Assembly: GCA_041394265.1 (NCBI GenBank)
Contig: JAWKIO010000005.1
Location: 2,852,001-2,916,000, forward strand
Origin: Acidimicrobiales bacterium
GTDB lineage: Bacteria; Actinomycetota; Acidimicrobiia; Acidimicrobiales; SZUA-35
DNA length: 64,000 nucleotides
Reading direction: 5' to 3'
Part shown: positions 7,654 to 17,799 of the stretch, piece after piece
How positions within the stretch are numbered: the stretch's first letter is position 1
Layout of the letters: each line of letters opens with the position of its first letter
Translations under genes and position numbers: made by a program
Notes under the pieces: generated by a model
Databases searched by the model: none
Told to the model about the DNA's origin: nothing
Seen by the model: only the letters and a program-made list of their open reading frames with translations

Positions 7654-9045
7654 TCAGACGGTCACGGTCGGGTGGTCGGCGGCCTCGGCGAGTTGGCGCT
7701 GCATCGTGGCTTCGTCGTAGTGCCGGAAGAGCAGCGCAGCGACGAGATAGAGGATCATGCCGGCGAGCCCGGAGAGGCGAATACCCAGGTCATCACCGAC
7801 GTCTCGGCCGAAGGCCGCGAGGAGGGCGAACACCATCACCCCGATCGTCTGGCCGAGCTTCTGCATGAAGGTGCGGGCCGCGAAGAAGGTGGCGGCGGTG
7901 GCCTGGCCGGTGGTGACGGCGGCGTGTTCGGCGATGTCGGACAGGATCCATTGGGGGATCACGCTCAAGATGGCGAACGGCACGGCGAACAGCAGGATCA
8001 GTAGGACGGCCTCGGCCCAGTTGGGCAGCGGCGAGCGTCCGAGGAATACGACGCCGACGAAGTCCACGGCCGAGACGACGAAGGCGAACACCACGAGCTG
8101 CTTGCCGCTGCGGAGCTTCGCCTGCCGGTTGACGATCGGGTAGAGGAACATCGAGACGACGACCATCAGGAGCAGGAGGGGAGCGGTGAGGGTCTCGTCC
8201 AGTTCGAGCAGCACCGTGACGTAGTAGAGGAGGCCGGTCTGGATGATCGTGAGACCGGAGAAGAAGGCGAAATCGGCGGCCAGGTAGTAGCGGAAGAACG
8301 GGTTGGAGAACACGAGCCGGAGTGCCTGACGGATCGGCACGGCGCTCGGCGTCGAGCGGACCAGCGACGGTTCGTCGATCATTCGGATCGGGGCCCACAT
8401 GCAGGCCAAGGCCACGCCGACCACGGTGACCACCGAACCCTGCCAGGCACGGATCGGCTCGAGCCCGACGCGTTGGTACATCGCCGAGATGAACGGGCTG
8501 AGGGCCGCGACCATGATGCCGACCGCCCAGGCGACCGAGGTCCACGTTGCGAGGTCGAGGCGTTCCGATGGGGTGCGACCGAGATCGGCAACGAGGCTGA
8601 ACGCCGGGGTGACGTACGCCGTGAGGGCCAGGTAGAGCACCGCCTGGACGCCGAGGAGCCAGAGGATGTTCCACCCGCTCACGTCGCGCACCGGTGGGAC
8701 GAAGAGCAGGATCGTGGCCAGTGCGGCAGGGATCGCCTCGATGCGCATGAACGGGATCCGTCGACCGAGCGCGTGAGTCGAGCGGTCGGACGCGACGGCG
8801 ATCAGCGGATCGGTGACGGCATCGAGCAGCCGGCCCGCTGCGGCGATGACCACGATGGCGTTGAGCACGAAGAGGAACGTGGCGTCGGTCACGAGGGGCG
8901 GCAGGCCGGCCGACGTCGGCGGCAGGTAGAAGTAGACGAGCAGAATGGCGATGAGGTTGATCAGGACCGACATCCCGCCGTGGCCGAGGCTCAGACCCAA
9001 CACCACGCGGCGGGGATGGGCAGCCAGTTCGCCAGGGTTCGTCAC
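7654..9045 (-). CDS. MFS_2 (GPH-type) sugar/cation symporter
   Basis: 463 aa with twelve predicted membrane helices. The GPH/MelB family signature is visible as AAGRLLDAVTDPLIAVASDRS near residues 69-90, followed by GRRIPFM. The family takes up sugars or similar solutes together with Na+ or H+, but many actinobacterial members have unknown substrates. A TAGCGT box lies 8 nt before the GTG start at 9045, and the promoter region is shared with the divergent lipoprotein at 9084. No sugar-degrading genes are adjacent, so the substrate cannot be named. Confidence 0.85.
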   Translation of the reverse strand: MTNPGELAAHPRRVVLGLSLGHGGMSVLINLIAILLVYFYLPPTSAGLPPLVTDATFLFVLNAIVVIAAAGRLLDAVTDPLIAVASDRSTHALGRRIPFMRIEAIPAALATILLFVPPVRDVSGWNILWLLGVQAVLYLALTAYVTPAFSLVADLGRTPSERLDLATWTSVAWAVGIMVAALSPFISAMYQRVGLEPIRAWQGSVVTVVGVALACMWAPIRMIDEPSLVRSTPSAVPIRQALRLVFSNPFFRYYLAADFAFFSGLTIIQTGLLYYVTVLLELDETLTAPLLLLMVVVSMFLYPIVNRQAKLRSGKQLVVFAFVVSAVDFVGVVFLGRSPLPNWAEAVLLILLFAVPFAILSVIPQWILSDIAEHAAVTTGQATAATFFAARTFMQKLGQTIGVMVFALLAAFGRDVGDDLGIRLSGLAGMILYLVAALLFRHYDEATMQRQLAEAADHPTVTV

Positions 9046-9053
9046 GGTCGTGA

Positions 9054-9059
9054 ACGCTA
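9054..9059 (-). promoter_or_regulatory. leaderless -10 box for the MFS_2 gene
   Basis: TAGCGT on the minus strand, 8 nt before the GTG at 9045. Its divergent partner box lies 13 bp away. Confidence 0.5.
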
Positions 9060-9071
9060 ACGACCTACCGA

Positions 9072-9077
9072 TAGGTT
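9072..9077 (+). promoter_or_regulatory. leaderless -10 box for the 9084 lipoprotein
   Basis: TAGGTT, 6 nt before the GTG at 9084. Two leaderless promoters therefore sit back to back within a 38-bp intergenic gap. Confidence 0.5.
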
Positions 9078-9083
9078 GCCGTC

Positions 9084-9434
9084 GTGGTCACCCGCCCTGT
9101 TCATCTGATGGTCGCCGGTTTGGTGCTCGCGGGACTGGGCGCGAGTTGTTCGGAGGAGAAGGCGACGATCGTCGACCTCAATGCCACGACCACGACCGCG
9201 GCGGCCGACACGGCCACCGGATCATCGGTGTCGATGGCGCCATTCACCGACGAGATCGATCCCGACGATCCCAACGCCGAAGCTCGCCAGCAGGTGATCG
9301 ACGCCGCCCGTCAGCAATGTCTCGACGACCCGACGCTCGACGAGGGTGTCGTGCGCATCGTCGTCGAGGCGACGGGTGAGATCGCCAACGAGTATCGAGT
9401 CGACTGCGCCGAGGTGCGAGCCGAAGAGGGCTGA
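9084..9434 (+). CDS. small putative lipoprotein
   Basis: 116 aa. The N-terminal hydrophobic segment (LMVAGLVLAGLGASC) ends in a Cys at residue 22 that could be lipidated. The Gly at -3 makes this a weak lipobox. A Thr/Ala linker and an acidic domain with two further Cys residues (QQCLDDP, VDCAEV) follow; these could form a disulfide outside the membrane. Similar small secreted proteins are common in Acidimicrobiia, but I know of no function. The GTG start is supported by a TAGGTT box. Confidence 0.65.
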   Translation: MVTRPVHLMVAGLVLAGLGASCSEEKATIVDLNATTTTAAADTATGSSVSMAPFTDEIDPDDPNAEARQQVIDAARQQCLDDPTLDEGVVRIVVEATGEIANEYRVDCAEVRAEEG

Positions 9435-9467
9435 TCGGCGCCCCGCTGATCCACAGGACGCCGCCGT

Positions 9468-10892
9468 TCAGTCGGCCGAGCGGGGGCGATCCGGGAGCCA
9501 GTAGCGGCGCCGGTCTGCGACGCTCGACAGCGTGCCGTTGGCGTTCGCGTCGCTGTCGAGGGGGCCGAGCTTCGATCGGTCGATCCGCTGCGAGCCGTAG
9601 ATGCCGCGGTTCGAGCTGAACAGGTACGAGGTGACGCAGCCGATGGCCAGCGGCACGATGATCCCGGTGCCGAAGAGCTCGACGCCCATGATCGTGCAGG
9701 CGATGGGGGTGTTGGTCGCGCCGGCGAAGACCGAGACGAAGCCGACGGCAGCGAAGACGCCGACCGGAGCACCGAAGAGGTGGCCGATCGTCGCTCCCAA
9801 CGTGGCCCCGATGACGAACAGCGGTGTCACCTCACCGCCCTGGAACCCAGATCCCAGCGTGACGGCGGTGAACACGACCTTCCACGCAAAGGCGAAGGCG
9901 GCGACCCCGGCGGCCCCGGTGAGCGGGTCGGCGGCGACGGCGTCGACGATCAGCGGCACCGACAGCCCGAGGTAGTCGCGGGTGCCGGCCACGAAGGTGA
10001 GGCCGATCACGACGAGCCCACCCAGGAATGGGCGGAGCGGGGGCCAGCTGACGAACCGGCCCATCAGATGCTTACATCCGTGGGTCAACTCGACGAACGC
10101 GATGGCAACGAGGCCGAACGCGATGCCGGCGGCGACGAGTTCGGCGGCGCTCAGCGGGGTGAGGTCGAACGCAGCGAAGGTCGGCACGGGTGTGTGGCCG
10201 ACGCCAAGGAGCTCGACGACGCTGTTGCCAACGATCGACGCCACGAGTGCCGGGACGATGGCGTCGTGGCGGATGCGGCCCAGCGACTGCACCTCGAGCC
10301 CGAAGACGAACCCGGCGATGGGAACACCGAACACGGCGCCGAAACCGCCGGAAATGGCGGCGATCAGCATGATGCGACGGTCGGCGCCGGTGAGTTTCGC
10401 CACCCTGCCGATCACCGCGTCGCTCAGGCTGCCCGACATCTGGATTGCCGTGCCCTCGCGACCGGCCGAGCCGCCGAAGAGGTGGGTGATGACGGTGGTG
10501 AGCAGCACCATCGGTGCCATCCGCCGTGGCAGCCATGCGGTGGGTTCGTGGATCTCTTCCAACAGCAAGTTGTTGCCCCGGGCTGCCGTTCCCGCATAGG
10601 CGTGGTAGCTCCAGCCCACCATCAGACCGGCGACGGGGAGCAGGTAGAGCAGCCACCCGTTGTCGGTGCGGGTGTCGGTCGCCCAGGTCAGCATGGTGAG
10701 GAAGGCCGCCGAGGAGCCGCCGGCCAAGACACCGACCGCCGAGCCGAGGACGATCCACAGCGCCAGGTGTCGCAGCAGCTGCCATTGCTCGGCGGGGTCG
10801 AAGCGGATGAGCGACTGAATGGATCGGTAGACCCCGGAGGTGGTGCGCTGCTCGGCACCGATCTGCGAGTCATGTGGTCGTCGCTCGGTCAT
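9468..10892 (-). CDS. CLC-family transporter with fluoride-type (CLC-F) motifs
   Basis: 474 aa from the ATG at 10892, with about eleven membrane segments. It has the CLC fold signature GGSAGREGTAIQM, whose Glu is the external gate. Where chloride-type CLCs have GSGIP it has RGNNLLLEEI, and it reads GREGT instead of GREGP. Published work on CLC-F fluoride/proton antiporters gives an Asn- or Met-containing first motif and GREGT/V as their hallmark, so fluoride export is the likely role. I saw no fluoride riboswitch upstream. A TACGCT box lies 10 nt before the start. The alternative is an ordinary chloride channel or antiporter. Confidence 0.85.
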   Translation of the reverse strand: MTERRPHDSQIGAEQRTTSGVYRSIQSLIRFDPAEQWQLLRHLALWIVLGSAVGVLAGGSSAAFLTMLTWATDTRTDNGWLLYLLPVAGLMVGWSYHAYAGTAARGNNLLLEEIHEPTAWLPRRMAPMVLLTTVITHLFGGSAGREGTAIQMSGSLSDAVIGRVAKLTGADRRIMLIAAISGGFGAVFGVPIAGFVFGLEVQSLGRIRHDAIVPALVASIVGNSVVELLGVGHTPVPTFAAFDLTPLSAAELVAAGIAFGLVAIAFVELTHGCKHLMGRFVSWPPLRPFLGGLVVIGLTFVAGTRDYLGLSVPLIVDAVAADPLTGAAGVAAFAFAWKVVFTAVTLGSGFQGGEVTPLFVIGATLGATIGHLFGAPVGVFAAVGFVSVFAGATNTPIACTIMGVELFGTGIIVPLAIGCVTSYLFSSNRGIYGSQRIDRSKLGPLDSDANANGTLSSVADRRRYWLPDRPRSAD

Positions 10893-10902
10893 CGTGCCTC
10901 GC

Positions 10903-10908
10903 AGCGTA
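10903..10908 (-). promoter_or_regulatory. possible -10 box for the CLC gene
   Basis: TACGCT on the minus strand, 10 nt before the ATG at 10892. The spacing is slightly longer than the leaderless norm. Confidence 0.35.
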
Positions 10909-10934
10909 GACCCGAGCGAACGGCGCACAGCCGG

Positions 10935-10940
10935 TACGCT
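10935..10940 (+). promoter_or_regulatory. leaderless -10 box for the hydrolase gene
   Basis: TACGCT, 7 nt before the GTG at 10948. It favours that start over the ATG at 10960. Confidence 0.5.
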
Positions 10941-10947
10941 CATTGCG

Positions 10948-11811
10948 GTGAGCGCATCGATGGAATCCAACACCTCCGCGGAATCCAACACCGCAGCGTC
11001 AGCCGTGTCGCTCGAGGCCGGACGCGACGGCCTCACCCGCCTGGAACGTCACTGGGCCGCGCCGACACCCCGGGCCGCCATGGTGTTGGTCCACGGCATC
11101 GGCGAACACAGCGGACGCTACGAGCACGTCGGCCAGCGGCTCGCCGCCGCGGGGATCGACGTGCTGGGGTTCGACAACCGCGGTTTCGGTCAGAGCGGAG
11201 GCAAGCGGGCGCACCTCGACTCGTTCGATCAGTTCCTCGACGACGTCGAGGACCTCCTGGCCCGGCAACGACGCCTCGACGTGCCGGTGATCCTCATGGG
11301 GCATTCGCTGGGCGGACTCATCGCGTCGACCTACCTCGTGTCCGACCGACCGCAGCCCGATCTCGCCATCTTGAGCGCACCCGCCCTCGAGGCGATCGTT
11401 CCCGGCTGGCAACGCAAACTGGCGCCGGTCCTGAGCAAGATCGCACCGTCGCTGTTCATCAAGTCGAAGATCGACGCCGAGCTCCTCAGCCGAGACGTGG
11501 CCGTGCAGCAGGCCTACCTCGATGACCCGCTGGTGTTCGGAGGGGCAACGGCCCGGTTCGGCAACGAGGTCTTCACCACGATGGCGACCACGAGCGCATC
11601 GCTCGACCGGATCACGATCCCGCTCTACGTGCTGCACGGCGACGCCGATCGGCTGGTGCCGCTGTCGGCGTCCGACGGCCTTGCCGCGCTCGGCACGGCC
11701 GAACGCCGGGTCTGGCCCGGGCTACGTCACGAATGCCTGAACGAGCCCGAGCACGACCAGGTGCTCGACGAACTCATCGCCTGGGTCGACGCTCAGTTGG
11801 CGACGTCGTAG
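10948..11811 (+). CDS. alpha/beta hydrolase, monoacylglycerol lipase-like
   Basis: 287 aa of the hydrolase_4 (serine aminopeptidase S33) group. The oxyanion region VLVHGIGEHSGRYEHV is typical of monoglyceride lipases and lysophospholipases. The nucleophile elbow is GHSLGG, the acid is in LHGDADRLVP and the catalytic His in RHECLNEPE. No signal peptide is present, so it is probably cytoplasmic and acts on monoacylglycerols or lysolipids. The GTG start is supported by the TACGCT box. Its 3' end overlaps the convergent copZ gene by 19 bp. Confidence 0.88.
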   Translation: MSASMESNTSAESNTAASAVSLEAGRDGLTRLERHWAAPTPRAAMVLVHGIGEHSGRYEHVGQRLAAAGIDVLGFDNRGFGQSGGKRAHLDSFDQFLDDVEDLLARQRRLDVPVILMGHSLGGLIASTYLVSDRPQPDLAILSAPALEAIVPGWQRKLAPVLSKIAPSLFIKSKIDAELLSRDVAVQQAYLDDPLVFGGATARFGNEVFTTMATTSASLDRITIPLYVLHGDADRLVPLSASDGLAALGTAERRVWPGLRHECLNEPEHDQVLDELIAWVDAQLATS

Positions 11812-11984
11812 CCCGCTTCGTCGATCGCCGCTCGGATGGCGGCGTCGTCGCCGCCGACGACGGTGACGGTCTTCGATGCAACGTCGACGACGACCGAATC
11901 GACACCGGCGACGGTGGCGACTTCGCCTTCGATGGCGTTCTTGCAGTGGTCGCAGGAGATGCCGGGAACGGTGTACGTGGTCAT
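11793..11984 (-). CDS. copZ: copper chaperone, heavy-metal-associated domain
   Basis: 63 aa single HMA domain with the metal motif GISCDHC (CxxC) at residues 8-14 and the ferredoxin-like beta-alpha-beta pattern. It should bind Cu(I) and pass it to the CopA ATPase encoded immediately upstream (54 bp away, same strand). Length is typical of CopZ. It is the last gene of the csoR-copA-copZ set. Confidence 0.9.
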   Translation of the reverse strand: MTTYTVPGISCDHCKNAIEGEVATVAGVDSVVVDVASKTVTVVGGDDAAIRAAIDEAGYDVAN

Positions 11985-12037
11985 GGGATGGTCCTTTGTG
12001 CAGGGGTTGAGAGGGAGAGGCGGAGTCGAGGGCGGGA

Positions 12038-14272
<2,235 letters not shown>

Positions 14273-14273
14273 G

Positions 14274-14597
14274 TCAGCTCCTCAGCAGTCGGGCGATCGC
14301 AGCGACCGCCTCGTCGAGTTTGGCGTCGCCGTGATCGTCGGCGTCGGTGATCGAGGCCCGGACGCAGTGACGCAGGTGCTCATCGAGCAGATTCAGCCCG
14401 AGGCTCTGGAGCGACTTGGTGACCGAGGCCAGCTGGGTGAGCACGTCGATGCAATACGTGTCGTCTTCGACCATGCGATGCAACCCACGGACCTGGCCCT
14501 CGATACGGCGCAGGTGCGCCAATTGTTTGGTCTTGGTCTCGGAGTAGCCCGGTGCCGTATCTACTTCGGCGGCGTGTTCCTGCAGTGGAGTACCCAT
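14274..14597 (-). CDS. csoR: copper-sensing repressor CsoR
   Basis: 107 aa all-helical repressor. The Cu(I) ligands Cys-His-Cys are present at C49, H74 and C78 (DTYCID, DEHLRHCV). The DNA-contacting RRIEGQVRGLHRMVE segment is typical of CsoR rather than RcnR/FrmR. It is first in the operon with copA and copZ. Its ATG lies inside a CsoR-type operator and 8 nt after a TACCCT box, so the transcript is probably leaderless and autoregulated. Confidence 0.93.
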   Translation of the reverse strand: MGTPLQEHAAEVDTAPGYSETKTKQLAHLRRIEGQVRGLHRMVEDDTYCIDVLTQLASVTKSLQSLGLNLLDEHLRHCVRASITDADDHGDAKLDEAVAAIARLLRS

Positions 14598-14611
14598 AGG
14601 GGGGTAGGGTA
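14591..14611 (-). promoter_or_regulatory. CsoR operator overlapping a leaderless promoter
   Basis: TACCC (14591-14595), 6 nt, GGGTA (14602-14606) is a perfect inverted repeat of the CsoR operator type. The minus-strand -10 box TACCCT (14606-14611) abuts it and lies 8 nt before the csoR ATG. Bound CsoR would cover the -10 side, the transcription start and the start codon. Confidence 0.75.
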
Positions 14612-14692
14612 TGCGCGTCGAGGCGCGAGGAAAACCCGGCGATGACGGTCGTTGGTCATAGCAGCGACATCCGGGCCAGGGCCCGGCCGGGC

Positions 14693-15943
14693 TCAGCGGG
14701 TGTCGTCGTCGAGGTATCCCACGCCCGGCTCCCAGCGAGGAGCGCGGCCGAACGGCGAGGCCTCCGAGGTCTCGGGTGGCGTGGCCGATGGCTGTGGTCC
14801 TGTTGAAGGTCGGGTCCCTGCCGACGGTTGGGGGATGGCCGTGGTGGGGTCGACGGGTCGAGGTGTCGAGGCCGGCGGCTGGGTGTAGGTCGGCGGTCGC
14901 TGCGCACCTGCCGCTTGTTGCGCAGCCTGGTGCCGAAGTGCCAACTCGTGCGACGCCCGCTGCTGTGCTTCGTACGCCTGGCGCTGCTGCTCGGCCCGTT
15001 GAGCGGCAGCGATGTCGTTGGGCGACGGCCGACGAATGTTCGAGGCGGTCGAACCGACCCCACCTCGACCCGATCCTCGATTGGGCTGACGGTCGAGGGG
15101 AGCGTCGCCGCCGGGTTGCAGGAGCCGGGCGCCGGCGGTGGCCGATCCGGCTGCCCAGAAGAACGAGGCGGCCAGGCAGGCGCCACCGAAGGCTGCCATG
15201 AAGATGCCCGGTCGGATCATCGCTCCGAAGAACACGTCGATGAATGCCGAGATGATCGCAGTGGATGACGGAGCGATCCGCTCGGCCAGGAACGGAATAC
15301 CGAAGCCGACGATGATCCAGAACATTGCGGTGCCGAACGCCCAGAATGCCACGCGCCGCAGCACGGCCGGTCGGTTCTTTGCGATCGCAAATGCCGTGGT
15401 GGCGCCGATGATCGCGATGAAGGCGAGGATCGTCGTCGCCTGCTCGACGAAGGAGCGGATGCGGCCGAGCACGCTGAGTCCGCCGACAGGCAGTTCTACC
15501 TCGAGCGCGGGTGCCGCCGGGAGGACCGCGTCGAGTTCGGGTTGGACGTTCACGAGTGCAGCGCGGCTGGCGCTGCCGAGCGCCGCTGCGTCGACCGTGA
15601 CCGGTTGGGCATTGCCCTCGAGCGCGGATCGGTGGACCCCGACGATGCCGTTGCGCACGAGATTCTCGACCTCGGGATTGTCGAGCGCGGTGGCAGCTGC
15701 GGTCTCGAGGAGCTGGCGGGGGATCGGCGTGTCACCGGGAACCGCAGCTTCCATCGAGGTGGCGAGCCGATCGATCAGCGCCGCCCGGAGTACGGGGTTG
15801 TCGAGCACCTGGTCGGCCAGACGCTCCGAGCGGTTGGGGTCGAGCACGGTGTGGGTGAGCACATAGCCCGACCAGGCCACGCTGGCGACGACCAGCGAGA
15901 GTCCGAGAATCAGTGCTGCCAGTCCTCTTCGCATGGGTGACAT
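14693..15943 (-). CDS. membrane protein with Gln/Ala/Pro-rich tail
   Basis: 416 aa from the ATG at 15943. An N-terminal membrane segment (LAALILGLSLVVASVAW) is followed by an external domain of about 150 residues. Three further hydrophobic segments follow (around TTILAFIAIIGATTAF, AFGTAMFWIIVGFGIPFL and FMAAFGGACLAASFFWA). The cytoplasmic tail of about 140 residues is rich in Ala, Gln and Pro (AAAQRAEQQRQAYEAQQ, TYTQPPAST). The order resembles uncharacterised actinobacterial integral membrane proteins. The function is unknown. It is divergent from the TauE gene. Confidence 0.65.
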   Translation of the reverse strand: MSPMRRGLAALILGLSLVVASVAWSGYVLTHTVLDPNRSERLADQVLDNPVLRAALIDRLATSMEAAVPGDTPIPRQLLETAAATALDNPEVENLVRNGIVGVHRSALEGNAQPVTVDAAALGSASRAALVNVQPELDAVLPAAPALEVELPVGGLSVLGRIRSFVEQATTILAFIAIIGATTAFAIAKNRPAVLRRVAFWAFGTAMFWIIVGFGIPFLAERIAPSSTAIISAFIDVFFGAMIRPGIFMAAFGGACLAASFFWAAGSATAGARLLQPGGDAPLDRQPNRGSGRGGVGSTASNIRRPSPNDIAAAQRAEQQRQAYEAQQRASHELALRHQAAQQAAGAQRPPTYTQPPASTPRPVDPTTAIPQPSAGTRPSTGPQPSATPPETSEASPFGRAPRWEPGVGYLDDDTR

Positions 15944-15999
15944 CTTCTCCAGGTCGGGGCCGACAGTTGATTGTCTCACCTGATCGGCGGTGATGGAGG

Positions 16000-16005
16000 T
16001 AGCGT
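16000..16005 (+). promoter_or_regulatory. leaderless -10 box for the TauE gene
   Basis: TAGCGT, 8 nt before the ATG at 16014. It selects this start over the ATGs at 15990 and 15993. Confidence 0.5.
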
Positions 16006-16013
16006 CGGTCCGA

Positions 16014-16751
16014 ATGTCACCGATCGAAGCCGTCCTCATCTTTTTCGGCGGCATGTTCGCCGGCGCCATCAACTCGATGGCTGGCGGCGGATCGCTGCTC
16101 ACCGTGCCGCTGCTGTCGTTGGCTGGAGTCGAGGGGTTGTTCGCGAACGGCACCAACCGGGTGGCGGTCCTCATCCAGAACGCCTCCTCGGGGTACGGCT
16201 ACGCCAGCAAGAAGGTGATCGGTGCCCGCGAGGCGGCGCCGATCTTCCTGCCGGCAGTGGTCGGAGGTCTGATCGGGGCGCTGCTCGTGTCGGGGGTCGA
16301 CGACGCGCTGTTCGAGAAGATCTTCGGTGTGATGATGTTCCCGATGTTGGCGCTGTCGATCTGGAAGCCGAAGGCGAAGGCGGCGCCGAAGCCCTGGCCG
16401 GTCTGGCTGAACGTGATCGTGTTCTTCTGCGTCGGGATCTACGCCGGCGCCATCCAGGCCGGCGTCGGACTCATTCTGCTCCTGCTGCTGTCGCGGGCCG
16501 GCTTCGACCTGCTCCAGGGCAACGCCATCAAGACCTACGTGATCCTCGTGGTCTCGGCCGTTGCGGTGGTCACCTTCGTGGTCCAAGGCCAGGTGCGGTG
16601 GCTCCCGGCGCTGGTGCTGTCGGGCGGTATGGCGATCGGTGGCTACGCCGGGTCGCAGATCGCCGTGGCCGGTGGCGAGAAGGTCATCCGGCCGGTTCTC
16701 GTCGTCTCGGTTGTGGTCCTGGCGTTGAAGATGATCGGGATCATCGGCTGA
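16014..16751 (+). CDS. TauE/SafE family sulfite/organosulfonate exporter
   Basis: 245 aa with seven to eight membrane helices in two repeats. Each repeat contains the glycine-rich family motif (FAGAINSMAGGGSLLTVP near residue 14; YAGAIQAGVGLILLLLL near 145). Family members export sulfite, sulfoacetate or related anions; the substrate here is unknown. A TAGCGT box fixes the start. No sulfonate-degrading genes adjoin it, although an alkylsulfatase-like MBL protein lies 1 kb downstream. Confidence 0.87.
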   Translation: MSPIEAVLIFFGGMFAGAINSMAGGGSLLTVPLLSLAGVEGLFANGTNRVAVLIQNASSGYGYASKKVIGAREAAPIFLPAVVGGLIGALLVSGVDDALFEKIFGVMMFPMLALSIWKPKAKAAPKPWPVWLNVIVFFCVGIYAGAIQAGVGLILLLLLSRAGFDLLQGNAIKTYVILVVSAVAVVTFVVQGQVRWLPALVLSGGMAIGGYAGSQIAVAGGEKVIRPVLVVSVVVLALKMIGIIG

Positions 16752-16771
16752 CGTCGCTTCGGCTCGGAGTG

Positions 16772-16786
16772 AAACCATCATGGTTT
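16772..16786. repeat. short perfect palindrome
   Basis: AAACCAT-C-ATGGTTT lies between the TauE stop and the lipoprotein promoter region. It could be an operator or a small terminator hairpin; nothing decides between them. Confidence 0.4.
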
Positions 16787-16813
16787 GGCGCCGTCGACCG
16801 ATGGAAGAACAGC

Positions 16814-16857
16814 GGCCGGTCCATTCGGCCCATTCAGTGGCCGGTCCATTCGGCCCA
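16814..16857 (+). repeat. two 19-bp direct repeats, 25-bp period
   Basis: GGCCGGTCCATTCGGCCCA occurs at 16814-16832 and 16839-16857, 21 bp before the lipoprotein start. Each copy contains the inverted arms GGCCG/CGGCC. A paired operator or a local duplication are both possible. Confidence 0.7.
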
Positions 16858-16877
16858 ATCAACGGAGGAACTCGTTC

Positions 16878-17651
16878 ATGTCTCGTCTCACGCTCACCTC
16901 GGCCGCATTCGCCGCCGTCCTCGCCCTCTCGGCCTGTGGCGGCGGCTCGTCGTCGGCCGGTGACGAAGCCAGCGATACCGAAACCACCACGGCCGTCGCC
17001 GACGATGCGGAGAGCAGCGACTCGACCGAAGACGCCGAGAGCGACAGTGACTCGAGCGACAGCGGCTCGAGCGACGCCAGCTCGGGCGAGGGCGAATCGG
17101 ACGATGGTGGCGACAGCTCGGGTGCAACGATCCGCAGCCTCGATGACCTGCCCAGCGAGTGCCGCGACGCCATCGGCGACTTCCTGCGCACCATCGAGCC
17201 GACGGTGTCGGAGATCGATTGGGAGAACGCCACCCTGGCCGACATGGAGGAGATCGGCACGGCACTCGACGAGCCCGGGACCGAGTTCGAGACCCGCATG
17301 GCCGATGCAGGCTGCGAGGACATCCAGCCTGACAGCGACGAAGAGTCGGTGGCCCTGATGATCGAGCTCGCCGAGCAGGAAGCCCCCGGCACGGTCGGCT
17401 TCCTCACCTTCATCAGCAGCTTCGCCACCAGCTTCGACGAGGGTGCCGCCGCCTCGAGCGACGTTCCCGCCGACTGTGATGGCGCCATCGCCTACGTCGA
17501 GGGTCTCATGGCCGACAGCGAGTCGATGATGGAACTGCCGATGAGTGAGATGGTCAACGTCACCGCGGCGATGGAAGTCATCACGTCGGAGTGCTCACTG
17601 GAGGAATCTGCCGCCTTCCTCGAGGACAACACCGCCTTCTTCGGCGGCTGA
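16878..17651 (+). CDS. acidic serine-rich lipoprotein
   Basis: 257 aa from the ATG at 16878, 9 nt after GGAGG. The signal peptide ends in a clear lipobox (VLALSACGGG, Cys about residue 17). About 70 residues of Ser/Asp/Glu/Gly low-complexity linker follow. The C-terminal acidic helical domain has two similar halves, each with paired Cys residues (PSECRDAIG, DAGCEDI; PADCDGAIA, TSECSLEE). Secreted by lipid anchoring to the outer face of the membrane. No enzyme motif is seen; a binding or structural role is only a guess. Confidence 0.75.
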   Translation: MSRLTLTSAAFAAVLALSACGGGSSSAGDEASDTETTTAVADDAESSDSTEDAESDSDSSDSGSSDASSGEGESDDGGDSSGATIRSLDDLPSECRDAIGDFLRTIEPTVSEIDWENATLADMEEIGTALDEPGTEFETRMADAGCEDIQPDSDEESVALMIELAEQEAPGTVGFLTFISSFATSFDEGAAASSDVPADCDGAIAYVEGLMADSESMMELPMSEMVNVTAAMEVITSECSLEESAAFLEDNTAFFGG

Positions 17652-17690
17652 CCCTCCTCCCACGCCCCACCCACCCCACCCACCCCACCC

Positions 17691-17769
17691 GTTCTGTGCG
17701 TCAGAGTTCCCGGCAGCGGTGACTTTGGCCCACAGAACGGGGGTGGGCGGTGACTTCGACGCACAGAAC
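17691..17769. repeat. dispersed palindromic intergenic repeat, copy 1
   Basis: GTTCTGTGCGTC (17691-17702) is repeated inverted at 17758-17769 (GACGCACAGAAC). A further inverted arm CACAGAACGGGGGTGGG pairs with CCCACCCGTTCTGTG. A related copy lies at 20.7 kb. It may fold as a terminator between two same-strand genes. Confidence 0.75.
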
Positions 17770-17787
17770 TGCCGCTTCGTGAGCGCG

Positions 17788-17793
17788 TAGGGT
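17788..17793 (+). promoter_or_regulatory. leaderless -10 box for the MBL gene
   Basis: TAGGGT, 6 nt before the ATG at 17800. Confidence 0.5.
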
Positions 17794-17799
17794 GTCGCC

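Noticed and set aside
10893..10947. Fluoride riboswitch before the CLC-F-like gene
   Set aside because: Looked for the conserved GGxGAUGG and downstream pairing elements on the minus strand; none is present and the gap is too short.
9780..11525. 581-codon plus-strand frame opposite the CLC gene
   Set aside because: Antisense shadow with Gly/Asp/Arg-rich sequence; both true genes it covers have clear motifs.
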